From Planctomycetota bacterium (GTDB lineage: Bacteria; Planctomycetota; Phycisphaerae; UBA1845; UTPLA1): 38,856 nt of DNA. A program made the translations under genes and the position numbers. Every line of letters starts with the position of its first letter. The stretch's first letter is position 1. Below are positions 17,199 through 25,599 of the stretch, one piece after another. A model generated the notes under the pieces. The model saw only the letters and a program-made list of their open reading frames with translations, ran no database searches and was not told where the DNA came from. The stretch spans positions 1 to 38,856 of the forward strand of contig JACRIM010000059.1 in NCBI GenBank assembly GCA_016235815.1, given 5' to 3'.

Positions 17199-17954
17199 CT
17201 AATTGCGCGCCCACGGGAATAGGAATCGATAACCGGCGCGAAAGCACAAGTCGCTTGCGACTCCCAAGAGTCCAATGATGCAAATGCCCGCCATGATTTT
17301 GGGAGTCTGCAGAAACCGCTGCGCATGAATTATCTTTGCACCGATTCCGGCTTCGGCCCCTACCAACTCAACAACCACGATCATTGTCCAACCAACCCCA
17401 AACATCGTGCGCATCGCGTTCCAGACATCAGGGGCGGCCGCGCGGACCACAACCTTCGTCACTACTTGCAGGCGATTCGCACCGAGTGTAAGTGCAGTAT
17501 CGATCCAAGGTTTCTTAACGTTTGCAGCTGCGTCAGCGACGAGCAGCACAAGATAAAAAAAGATCGACATGAAGACGAGCACGACATTTTCAACGTATCC
17601 GACGCCAAACCAGAGGATCGCAAGAGGAATGAACGCCGTTGCCGGCATGTATCGAATGAAGCCAATAATTGGGGCGAAGAATGTGTCGGTTGTCCGCGAT
17701 GCACCCATTAGGATGCCGAGTGGTACGCCGAAAGCCGCAGAAATCAAAAAACCGCCGAAAACACGAGCCAAACTCAATAAGATGTCATTGTGAAATCCCT
17801 CTTCGGCGAACATCCGAAACCCTTCGGAAATGACATTCGTAGGCGTCGGCAAGAAAAGAGCACGGACGACTCCGCCATAGCTCAGAATGCACCAAAGCGC
17901 CAACACGAGTAGGAACGGCGCTATGCCAAGAGCTCGTCGTTGCCCATGCTTCAC
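17199..17954 (-). CDS. ABC transporter permease, NitT/TauT family
   Basis: A 251-residue inner-membrane permease with about six helices, including one at the N-terminus (IAPFLLVLALWCIL). The EAA-type cytoplasmic loop, where the ATPase docks, reads DTALTLGANRLQVV. The pattern matches SsuC/TauC permeases of the binding-protein-dependent superfamily. The start is GTG at 17954 with GGAG 7 bases upstream. The gene lies 38 bases after the binding-protein gene and 15 before the ATPase. Substrate specificity cannot be read from the permease. Confidence 0.92.
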   Translation of the reverse strand: MKHGQRRALGIAPFLLVLALWCILSYGGVVRALFLPTPTNVISEGFRMFAEEGFHNDILLSLARVFGGFLISAAFGVPLGILMGASRTTDTFFAPIIGFIRYMPATAFIPLAILWFGVGYVENVVLVFMSIFFYLVLLVADAAANVKKPWIDTALTLGANRLQVVTKVVVRAAAPDVWNAMRTMFGVGWTMIVVVELVGAEAGIGAKIIHAQRFLQTPKIMAGICIIGLLGVASDLCFRAGYRFLFPWARN

Positions 17955-17992
17955 AAAAATGCTCCGATGATTCAGTAGGCAGCACGATCTGC

Positions 17993-19000
17993 TTACTTGT
18001 TCAAATCACGAAGGAAGGACACATCATAAGTCTTACGGGGATCAAGCTGTTTTTCTGTGTTGATTAGTCCCGCTTTCTTGTAAAGGTCCGCGGCAGTTTT
18101 GAACATTTGCTCAAATCGGTTCTCTCCGCTGGGAATGCCGAAGAACCGTAGGTTTTCGTCGTAGGACGGAAATCGTATTCCCTCAAGCATGCCGGCAAGC
18201 TCTTCGGGGGGAAGTTCAAGGTGCTTCGCCATCAGGGCGATGGCCTCCTGACGATGGTCCTTGACGAATTGAATAGCCTTGAACCACGCCCGCAACAGCG
18301 CAGTCACATCTTTCGGGTGGTCGCGCGCCAAGTTCGGATGCACGACGAATATGTCGGCGATCACTCCCGGGTGCTCTCGAGATGTTGTGATTACGCGGCC
18401 GTGCTCAGTCTCCTTTGCTTTGGTCAACCACGGTTCCCATGTGACTGCTGCGTCAACTTGTCCTGCAACGAACGCGGCACCAGCATCGCCGGCTTCCATT
18501 GGCTTCAGCGTGAAGTCGCTCGGCATCAACCCCTCTCTGTCGAGGAGATACAGGAGGAAGAAGTGTGAAGGGGTGGACTTGGCGCACGCGATGGTCTTGC
18601 CTTTGAGTTCGGCGAGAGAGGAGATCTCTTTTCTTGCGACGATGCCGTCGCCTCCGTAGGACTCGTCGACGACGAGCACTTCTAACGCGGGCAGGCCCTC
18701 CGCTAGACCGACGGCTAGGGAATCGACAGTCTCGACGGACGCATCCAGCTTTCCGGATGCGAGTGCCGCCCGACGAGCGCCAAAGTCATCGATTCGCGCA
18801 AGTTCGACGTTGAGCCCCTCTTCCTTGAAGAACCCCTTCTCCTGGGCGATGTAGAAGGGACCAAAACCGACCCAAGTGACGACAGCGACCCTGAGAGGTG
18901 TGCGCTCTCGCGAGGCCCATAGTCGCCAAACGACCAACACGACGACGATTGCGATGGCGGCGATCGCCGCACCAGTCTGGACCATCTTGCGATTCGGCAT
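17993..19000 (-). CDS. ABC transporter substrate-binding protein, SsuA/NMT1-like, membrane-anchored
   Basis: A 335-residue periplasmic-type solute-binding protein. A single N-terminal helix (about residues 9-27) has no lipobox Cys and no clear cleavage site, so it is probably an uncleaved anchor. The mature part opens with VAVVTWVGFGPFYIAQEKGFFKEEG, here matched in pieces (VGFGPFYIA, KGFFKEEG), typical of the NMT1/THI5-like and SsuA family. GGDGIVA and the TWEPWLTKA pair occur later. Related proteins bind sulfonates, nitrate, taurine or pyrimidine thiamine precursors. I chose ATG at 19000 because GGAG lies upstream at good spacing; the frame is open to 19036. It is the first gene of the eight-gene operon. 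Confidence 0.9.
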   Translation of the reverse strand: MPNRKMVQTGAAIAAIAIVVVLVVWRLWASRERTPLRVAVVTWVGFGPFYIAQEKGFFKEEGLNVELARIDDFGARRAALASGKLDASVETVDSLAVGLAEGLPALEVLVVDESYGGDGIVARKEISSLAELKGKTIACAKSTPSHFFLLYLLDREGLMPSDFTLKPMEAGDAGAAFVAGQVDAAVTWEPWLTKAKETEHGRVITTSREHPGVIADIFVVHPNLARDHPKDVTALLRAWFKAIQFVKDHRQEAIALMAKHLELPPEELAGMLEGIRFPSYDENLRFFGIPSGENRFEQMFKTAADLYKKAGLINTEKQLDPRKTYDVSFLRDLNK

Positions 19001-19344
19001 GGCGCATTCTCCATTGATAGGTTTAACCCGAGTCAAGGCGCTGCCGAGCGTTCATGTACAGCTCGACCAGGGGCTAAACATGTCGGCCCACGCGGCTGGA
19101 AATTATGCTCCGCGTGTGGTTCATGTCCAGCGATCTTGGCCTCAACCGCTAGACCCCGCTACCGGGTGCAGCTTATTCCGTCTTGTCGATGCTCGCCGAT
19201 CTCCCGGTCGGAACCACATTGTGCATTGTGTACTTGGCTGTTCGATTTGGCCAGATCGCAATCTTACGCCAAACTGCACGAATTCCTGGGCGCCGCAACG
19301 GCAGAGGGCGGTGGCGCAGGCTGACCCGTGGCTTAGATTCGCGC
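19001..19344. other. intergenic region upstream of the transporter/radical SAM operon
   Basis: These 344 bases separate the end of the helicase-methyltransferase gene from the start of the operon on the same strand, so the operon's promoter should lie here. No clear -35/-10 pair, riboswitch fold or gene was recognised. A short direct repeat (ATTGTG twice, 7 bases apart, near 19218-19230) is the only pattern noticed. Confidence 0.35.
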
Positions 19345-22300
19345 TTAGCGGCTCTTCGTTAGCTGGCGAGCGACGGCTTCTGTGAATCCCCGCTGATGTC
19401 CCTCTGCCTGGCGTGGGGCTTCCACGGTCCGCGATGCTGCGGCTTGGCGCAAGATACGCACCGTGACGGGCTCCTCGGCGTCGAGGCGGCGGGTGGCGGT
19501 GCGTTCGGGGGCCGCGTCGATGGCGTGGTCGGCCTTGAGGGCCTTGATCCGGTCGGCCAGCTCGGCAGTCGAGAGCAGCGGTTCGGCGGCGGGATCGGGA
19601 GCATCGTCGCCGCCGGCGTTCGATGGGACGCCGGCAAGGCTCGACTTGAGCCGGTCGCGCAGCGCGGTCAATTCAGCCTGGTACGACTCGTGGACGAACG
19701 GCTTGCCAATGCGGGCCTGATAGTCGCGGAGCTGCGACTCGGCGATTGAATGGTCCTGCTTTACGCCGGCAATCTCGTTGCCGTAGGCGTTGCAAAGGCG
19801 CTCCAGGGCGTTGAGCACGGCGCGCGGGCCGTGGCTGCCACGAATGAGACGGTCGTCGCGCGTCGTCGCGCCTTCGATGTACACGTCGGGCGGGAAGTCT
19901 CGATGCAGCACGAGGCCGAATCGCAGGCCGCGATACACGCCGAGCGGGCTTGGCTGTTCTTGCCGCACGTCGTGCGGCAGCTTGTCCAGTTGCGCGCCGA
20001 GCACGGCGATGGCCTCGTCCTTTGGATACTCGCGGCCGTTGATCGTGACCGGGTCGCGGGCGTGCGCGGTGGCTGTCGATTGATCGGCCGACAGGTTCGA
20101 CAGCCGATCGTTGAGCCGGGCGATTTTCTCGGGCAAATCCCGCACGTTGCGGCGGGCGACGTACTGCTCATCGACGTGATTCTTCTTCAACAGGGCGAGC
20201 CGCTGCAATTCGGCGTCGGCCTCGGCGAGCGTCAGCACGGCCGGGTTGCCGGAGGCAATCGCCTTCACTTCCGCGTAGGAAAGCTCCTGCCCGCCGACAT
20301 CCTCGGCGCGGCGGGCGGCATTGTGGCCGGTGATGACCTGGCCGATGAATCGGGCCTTCGTCTCCAGCGCCTGCCACATGTAGGCGTCGAACGAGCCTTC
20401 GGTGACATAGCGGTACACGGCCACTTCCTCGTTGGTGTTCCCCTGACGCAGGATGCGGCCCTCGCGCTGCTCGACCTCGGCTGGCTTCCACGGGGCGTCA
20501 AGGTGGTGCAGGGCGACCAGCCGCTGCTGTACGTTGGTGCCGGTGCCCATCTTTTGCGTGCTGCCGATTAACACGCGGACCGAGCCGTTGCGGACCTTCT
20601 CGAAGAGTGCCTGCTTCTTGGCGTCGGAATCGGCGTCGCCGATGGCTGCGATCTGCCCGCGCGGGATGCCGCGTGCAACCAGTTTTTCGATCACGTCGTC
20701 GTAGGCGGAGTATCCCCAAGGCGTCGCGTGTACACCCATGTCGCAGAAAATCATCTGCGCGCCGCGTGTCGCGGCCGATTTTTCCCATGTGCCGGCGACG
20801 TTTTCCACCATGCGGTTGATCTTTGAGCCGGGATCGTCGGGAGCGGAGGCGGAGAGCATCCGTCCGTCGAGGGCGAGCTTGCGGCCGTCGGTCGTGATGT
20901 TGAGGGCGTTGTCCTCGCGCGGGTCCACCTTCTCCGTCCGCAGCCGTTCGTATCGCGCAACGAGTCCGTCCTGAAGGGCGTGCTGCTCCGCCGACATTGG
21001 ACAGGCGACGACGATGGGCTTGCCGCTTTCGAGCCGCGGCCGCGGCAGGTTGAGCATGTCGGCCGTCTGCACGTCGGAAAAAGCACGAAACATCTGCTGC
21101 AATTCCGGGAGGTTGGTGAACTTGGCGAATCGGCTGCGCGGGCGCAACGACGCGCCGTCGGGCGAAATCTCCATCGTGTCGATGACTTCGCCGAACGTGG
21201 CCGCCCATGCGTCGAAGTGTTCCAGTCCCCGGCTCTTCAGTCCGGCCGGGTCGAGAAAGCGTTGCATGGTGTACATCTCGACCATCGTGTTCGACACTGG
21301 TGTGCCGGTGGCGAAGGTGACGCCGTAGCCGGGATGCTGCTCGCCCAGGTAGCTCGCCTTCATGTACACGTCGAAGGCTCGCTCGCTGCCGCCGGTCTGG
21401 ATGCCGGCGACGCGGTCCATCTTCGTCGGCGTCTCCAGGTTCTTGAAGAAGTGCGCCTCGTCGATGAACACATGATCGACGCCCAGCTCGTCGAACACGA
21501 GGCCGTCGTCCTTCTTCTCCTCGGCCAGCAGGTCCTTGAGGCGTTCGACGCGGGCCGCCTTCTGCTTCTCGATCTGCTTGATGATGTTGCGGTTCGACCC
21601 CTTGGCGCCGGCATGTTCAAGGAGCAGTTCGTCATACTCGGCGATCTGCTGCGTGAGGAACTTCTCCTGATATTCCCGCGACATGCCGATCCGCTCGAAC
21701 GAGGAATGCGTGACGAGGATGCCGTCCCAGTCGCCGCTGGCGATCTTGGCGGTGAGCAACTTGCGGCGGTCGCGGCGCAGATTCTCCTTGCCTGCGACCA
21801 GTAGTCGGGCGTTGGGGTAGAGCTGCATGAACTCGCGGGCGAATTGTTCCAGCAGGTGATTGGGCACGACGTACATCGGCTTCTTGACAAGGCCGGCCTG
21901 TTTCATCTTCATGCCGGTGGCAGCCATCGTGAACGTCTTGCCGGCGCCGACGGCGTGGGCCAGCAGCGTGTTGCCGGAACTCATCCCCCGCCATATCGCG
22001 TCGGCCTGGTGTGGCCGCAGGCGAATAGTCTGGTTCATGCCGGGGAAGTCGAGGTGCGAGCCATCGAAGAGGCGCGGCCGGAGATTGTTGTAATTGTCGT
22101 TGTAGATTCGCACGAGGCGTTCCGTGCGCTCAGGGTCGGCGAATACCCAGGCGCGGAAGCCCTCCTTGATAAGCTTCTGCTTCTCGCGGGCGGCGAGCGT
22201 CTCATTCTGGTTGACGACGCGCTCTTCCTTGTCGCCGTGGTCGATGATGTCGTAGATCACCGGCGACTTCATGTTGAGGGCCAATTCCAGCAGCCAAGCG

Positions 22301-24444
22301 CCGTTGGCGCGGGCCGTGCCGAAGTCGGAGGTTGCGGCGACCGACGCCCGCGCGGCGTGACCGGCGTCCAAGCTCCACACCGCGTCCTTCTGGAGGTGCG
22401 TCACCGGAACGGCTGACGCATCGACATGGAACAGGTGGGCCGCGAACGCCTGAATATCGCTCGCCGGAATCCACGGCGCGCCGAGATTGGCTTCGATGTC
22501 GCCCGGCAGCACGTCCTCGGGCTGCACGCGCCGCAGCGCCTCGGCATTCTGGCTGTAGGCCCGTCCGGCCTTCTCGGCAGCGGCCAGCCTGGCGCGGACG
22601 TTGCCCGACAGGTAATCGTCGGCGGTCTTCCACTGCTTCGACTCCGGATCGTGGTAGATCAGGTCGCCAAGTTCGGTGACGACCCGCTCCTCCGGCTTGC
22701 CGTACAGTTCGGCGATGAATGGCAGGTCCACCCTTCCCCGCTGGTTGAGCGATACCAGCAAGCCTTCCTCGGCGCTTCGGACCTGCGTGACGGGCGGGGT
22801 CCTGCCCACCACGTCCTTGCTCATGATGGCGGCTTTCTGGGCCTTTTCAGTGACTTCGTCGTAGTCTTCAAGCGACATCACGAGCATGGCGTCGGGATCT
22901 TCAATGAACTTGACCAGGTTGGGCCGGCGGCGGATGACGCTGCCGTCGCGGCTCTCGCTGAAGCTGGTTTTGTTGATCGGTCCGTAGGCGCGGTGGAACC
23001 GGTCGTAGGCTTGATTGAGTTCGCGCCGCGCTTCGTCTCGATGCTCCGCCGGCCAGCCTTCGTTCTGTGATTGCAGCACGCGGCGGGCGCGGTCGCGCAG
23101 GCCGATCAGGCCGGCGAGCCTTCGACCGGTCAACGTCCCGTTGGCTTTCAATGCCTTGCCGCCGTAATCGACGGCGACGCCCTGGCCGTTCACCAACTGG
23201 CAAATGGCGTTGTCGTCCCGGACGAAGAAACTCCCCTCGTTGATGTGCTTCTCGGGCGGCGGCGGCGTGAATGTCGCGGCGGTTTGCTCGGATTCGCGGG
23301 ACGCCGGCGCCATTTGGAATTGCGGCAACTGCCGGATTGCAACGTTTAGCTTTGCGGCGAGATCGCCGTCGCCGCGAACGCTGTAGCCTTCCCCGCCGTA
23401 AAGCGTGTCCTGCCTCGTCCAGGTGCCGAGCACCATCTCAGGGTGATTGAGGAAATAGCGGTTGACCGGAACTTCAACGCCGTCGATGGCGAGCGGGGCT
23501 ACGGCAAGCCATTGGGAATCGACGTGATGGGCCGGTTCGCCCGCTGCCCGCTTTCGCAGAAACACGATGTCGGTGACGACGGCCGTGCCTTCTCGCTTGA
23601 ACGCATCCGACGGCAGCCGAATCGCGCCGACAAAGTCGGCCTTGTCGCCGAGATTCTCGCGGACGGCAGCGTTCTGCTTGTCGAGCGTGAAATGCGATGT
23701 GACCACGGCCAGCACACCGCCGGGCTTCAGCGCATCGACCGACTTGGCTAGAAAGTAATCATGCAGTGACAGCTTCTGCCCGTGATAGTCGAGTTTGATG
23801 TCGGCGAACGGCACGTTGCCGACCACGGCGTCGATGCGATCCTCGGGCAGCTTCGTGTCGCGGAAACTCTCGGTGCGAATGTCATGTTCGGGATGCAATG
23901 CCCGCGCGATTCGGCCTGAGATTGAGTCGAGTTCGACGCCGATGAAGTGGTGCCGGCAGCTGCCGTGCCCCATGAAGTTGCCGATGCCGCATCCCGGTTC
24001 CAGGATGGTGGCATCGTCGGGAACGCCCAGCCGCGTGATAGCCTCGTGAATGGATGCGATGACGGTGGGCGACGTGTAGAAGGCGTTGAATGTCGTGCGT
24101 TTGGCGCTGTCGTACTCGGCGGGAGTAAGCAGGGATTTCAGTTCCTCGCCGAGCTTCTCCCAGCCGGCGTCCTTGTAGCGATGCGTCAACGGGTCGGGAA
24201 AGATCGACAGGGCGACCGGGCCGAAGCCGGCGAAGCGGGCGAGCGCCTGCCGCTCCTGCGGCGTCGCCGGTCGCTGTTCGCTTTCGACTGTCTGAAGCGT
24301 GCGGATGGCCGCGATGATGTCGCGGGCCTTTTCCTTCTCGCCGCTGGCGATCTGGACAGGTGTCGTCGGCTCGACCTTGTCGGTGGCCGGCGTGGTTCGA
24401 TCAGAAGACGGACGGGATTCAGACGGTGACGGAGCGGACAGCAA
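19345..24444 (-). CDS. giant N6-adenine methyltransferase-helicase protein of mobile elements
   Basis: A protein of about 1700 residues combining a DNA methyltransferase and a superfamily 2 helicase. Methyltransferase motif I ILEPGCGIGNF lies near base 24000, and the catalytic motif IV is the variant GNVPFAD instead of NPPY/F, near 23810. The helicase has Walker A HAVGAGKTF near 21950, a DEAH box FIDEAHFF near 21460, GTPVSNT near 21300, and the C-terminal motif QREGRILRQGN near 20460. A helical, charged tail follows. This architecture is common on plasmids and integrative elements, where it may protect incoming DNA from restriction. The start is unresolved. The frame is open to 24915, but its first 150 codons overlap the upstream small gene and read like non-coding, Arg/Pro-rich sequence. 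The TTG used here lies just after that overlap and lacks a good ribosome site. Confidence 0.85.
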   Translation of the reverse strand: MLSAPSPSESRPSSDRTTPATDKVEPTTPVQIASGEKEKARDIIAAIRTLQTVESEQRPATPQERQALARFAGFGPVALSIFPDPLTHRYKDAGWEKLGEELKSLLTPAEYDSAKRTTFNAFYTSPTVIASIHEAITRLGVPDDATILEPGCGIGNFMGHGSCRHHFIGVELDSISGRIARALHPEHDIRTESFRDTKLPEDRIDAVVGNVPFADIKLDYHGQKLSLHDYFLAKSVDALKPGGVLAVVTSHFTLDKQNAAVRENLGDKADFVGAIRLPSDAFKREGTAVVTDIVFLRKRAAGEPAHHVDSQWLAVAPLAIDGVEVPVNRYFLNHPEMVLGTWTRQDTLYGGEGYSVRGDGDLAAKLNVAIRQLPQFQMAPASRESEQTAATFTPPPPEKHINEGSFFVRDDNAICQLVNGQGVAVDYGGKALKANGTLTGRRLAGLIGLRDRARRVLQSQNEGWPAEHRDEARRELNQAYDRFHRAYGPINKTSFSESRDGSVIRRRPNLVKFIEDPDAMLVMSLEDYDEVTEKAQKAAIMSKDVVGRTPPVTQVRSAEEGLLVSLNQRGRVDLPFIAELYGKPEERVVTELGDLIYHDPESKQWKTADDYLSGNVRARLAAAEKAGRAYSQNAEALRRVQPEDVLPGDIEANLGAPWIPASDIQAFAAHLFHVDASAVPVTHLQKDAVWSLDAGHAARASVAATSDFGTARANGAWLLELALNMKSPVIYDIIDHGDKEERVVNQNETLAAREKQKLIKEGFRAWVFADPERTERLVRIYNDNYNNLRPRLFDGSHLDFPGMNQTIRLRPHQADAIWRGMSSGNTLLAHAVGAGKTFTMAATGMKMKQAGLVKKPMYVVPNHLLEQFAREFMQLYPNARLLVAGKENLRRDRRKLLTAKIASGDWDGILVTHSSFERIGMSREYQEKFLTQQIAEYDELLLEHAGAKGSNRNIIKQIEKQKAARVERLKDLLAEEKKDDGLVFDELGVDHVFIDEAHFFKNLETPTKMDRVAGIQTGGSERAFDVYMKASYLGEQHPGYGVTFATGTPVSNTMVEMYTMQRFLDPAGLKSRGLEHFDAWAATFGEVIDTMEISPDGASLRPRSRFAKFTNLPELQQMFRAFSDVQTADMLNLPRPRLESGKPIVVACPMSAEQHALQDGLVARYERLRTEKVDPREDNALNITTDGRKLALDGRMLSASAPDDPGSKINRMVENVAGTWEKSAATRGAQMIFCDMGVHATPWGYSAYDDVIEKLVARGIPRGQIAAIGDADSDAKKQALFEKVRNGSVRVLIGSTQKMGTGTNVQQRLVALHHLDAPWKPAEVEQREGRILRQGNTNEEVAVYRYVTEGSFDAYMWQALETKARFIGQVITGHNAARRAEDVGGQELSYAEVKAIASGNPAVLTLAEADAELQRLALLKKNHVDEQYVARRNVRDLPEKIARLNDRLSNLSADQSTATAHARDPVTINGREYPKDEAIAVLGAQLDKLPHDVRQEQPSPLGVYRGLRFGLVLHRDFPPDVYIEGATTRDDRLIRGSHGPRAVLNALERLCNAYGNEIAGVKQDHSIAESQLRDYQARIGKPFVHESYQAELTALRDRLKSSLAGVPSNAGGDDAPDPAAEPLLSTAELADRIKALKADHAIDAAPERTATRRLDAEEPVTVRILRQAAASRTVEAPRQAEGHQRGFTEAVARQLTKSR

Positions 24445-24473
24445 GTCGAACAGCGTCGGCTCGCCTGCCCATC

Positions 24474-24791
24474 TCAGGCGCGCGACGTGCGTTTGCGGGA
24501 CCGCGCCCTTGCGGTGCCCGACGACGAGGGGTTCCTTTCGGCCGGCAGCGACGCGTTCCGCAAACGAGGCTTCACCTCGGCGAGCGCGATCTCCATCGCC
24601 GCGCTGGCGAGCTGGATCGGATCGATGTCCGGATGGCTCCTGGGCAGATCCGCCTTCCAGTGTTCGTGGCGCGTCTTCAGTTCGCCTGCGTAGTGGTTCA
24701 CGACCGCGAGCACCTTCCGCTTGCGGCGAAGCCTGCCGTGAAGCCAGGGCTGCTGTCGAAGCAGCTCGATGATGATCGTCTTGTACGGCAT
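24474..24791 (-). CDS. small conserved plasmid/ICE-type protein upstream of the helicase-methyltransferase
   Basis: A 105-residue protein starting MPYKTIIIELLRQQPWL. It is mostly helical and basic, with a conserved-looking core ending near MEIALAEVK and an Arg/Ser-rich tail. The start has a near-perfect AGGAGG 5 bases upstream. I recall similar small proteins with the MPYKTI opening on integrative conjugative elements and plasmids, but know no function for them. It ends where the large helicase-methyltransferase most likely begins and overlaps only the doubtful N-terminal extension of that frame. This is the main argument for the shorter start of the larger gene. Confidence 0.7.
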   Translation of the reverse strand: MPYKTIIIELLRQQPWLHGRLRRKRKVLAVVNHYAGELKTRHEHWKADLPRSHPDIDPIQLASAAMEIALAEVKPRLRNASLPAERNPSSSGTARARSRKRTSRA

Positions 24792-25599
24792 GGTGGCCTC
24801 CTGATTGTGTGTCGGGGGGTTCTTCGAGCGCGACCGGCGGATCGTTCGCATCGGACGGGAACGGGAGAATGGGATGCTGAGGGGGACGTGACCTGCGACC
24901 CATGCTCAGGAACAATCAGGACGGTTGGGTTCCTGAGTGCCCGATCGGCCCCGAGAGTCTCCCGATCCGGCTTTCAGCGGTGACAGTTCGACAGTGCCCG
25001 CGTTGGGCTTTGCGAACAATTCGTTGTCACTATGCAACGTTCCGTCGGACATGTTCCCGCGATGCGATTCTTCGCAGTTCGCATAGCACGCTTTGAGGAA
25101 TCGTTCAACCGGAAACGCGGAACCGTGCTTCCTGATTGCGGCACGGCAGGCAAGCCGCCGGCGAGGCCCGCGAAATGGAGCAGGACGAATGACGGACCGG
25201 ACCCGAAGGGCGCCAAGCGGGTTCGGCGTGAAGCGTGCAAGCCTCGGAGGCGGAAAGCGAAGCGGTGCCGGCTGGGAGCAGCGGTTGAAAGCCGACAAGC
25301 AAAATGCCGCGCTGCCCAACGCTCTTATGGTGCAAGAGCGTCCCCCGTATCTCGTGTCGATTCATGCCGCGCGCTCGGTCGCTCGACGGTACTCTTTATG
25401 GCAGCGACAATGACAGGCGCGTCGATGCCCACATGGTTGCTAACCCAACGTCGGCCGTCGTTACGATCTACACGATCCTAGTTTTTTTGTAACGACGTTA
25501 GGAACGATGGTAAAGCAATTAGGAACGACTCGCCTGGATTCGTTACCGCCATGTTCGTTCCATGAGACTTACTCTGGCAGTACGATGTGAAATCACCCT
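24792..25599. other. 808-base gap with no supported gene
   Basis: Several frames are open here on both strands, but none has a good start or protein-like composition. The best of the weak candidates is a minus-strand frame beginning MSDGTLHSDNELF at 25052. The promoter of the helicase-methyltransferase unit should lie near its left end. The right end holds the inverted and direct repeats listed separately. Confidence 0.35.
25456..25528. repeat. inverted repeat followed by two 10-bp direct repeats 21 bp apart
   Basis: CGTCGTTAC at 25456-25464 and GTAACGACG at 25489-25497 are perfect 9-bp arms separated by 24 bases that include a run of seven T. Immediately after come two copies of TTAGGAACGA, at 25498-25507 and 25519-25528. 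Their 21-bp period equals two helical turns, so a protein could bind both on one face. The site lies in the gap between the helicase-methyltransferase gene and the FG-GAP protein gene. It could be a recombination site, operator or accessory replication site; the sequence does not decide. Confidence 0.5.

Noticed and set aside
16395-19000. Assigning the transporter to a specific substrate such as taurine, sulfonate, nitrate or thiamine precursor
   Set aside because: Motifs define only the NitT/TauT family, and no neighbouring catabolic gene for any of these substrates is present.
19750-24983. Many open frames on the plus strand and in other frames across the helicase-methyltransferase region
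   Set aside because: High GC content leaves few stop codons. None shows motifs or ribosome sites, while the minus-strand frame has ordered methyltransferase and helicase motifs.
25032-25481. 149-codon plus-strand frame in the 24.8-25.6 kb gap
   Set aside because: Composition is dominated by Arg/Ala/Pro with no motif, no ribosome site and several competing frames over the same bases.
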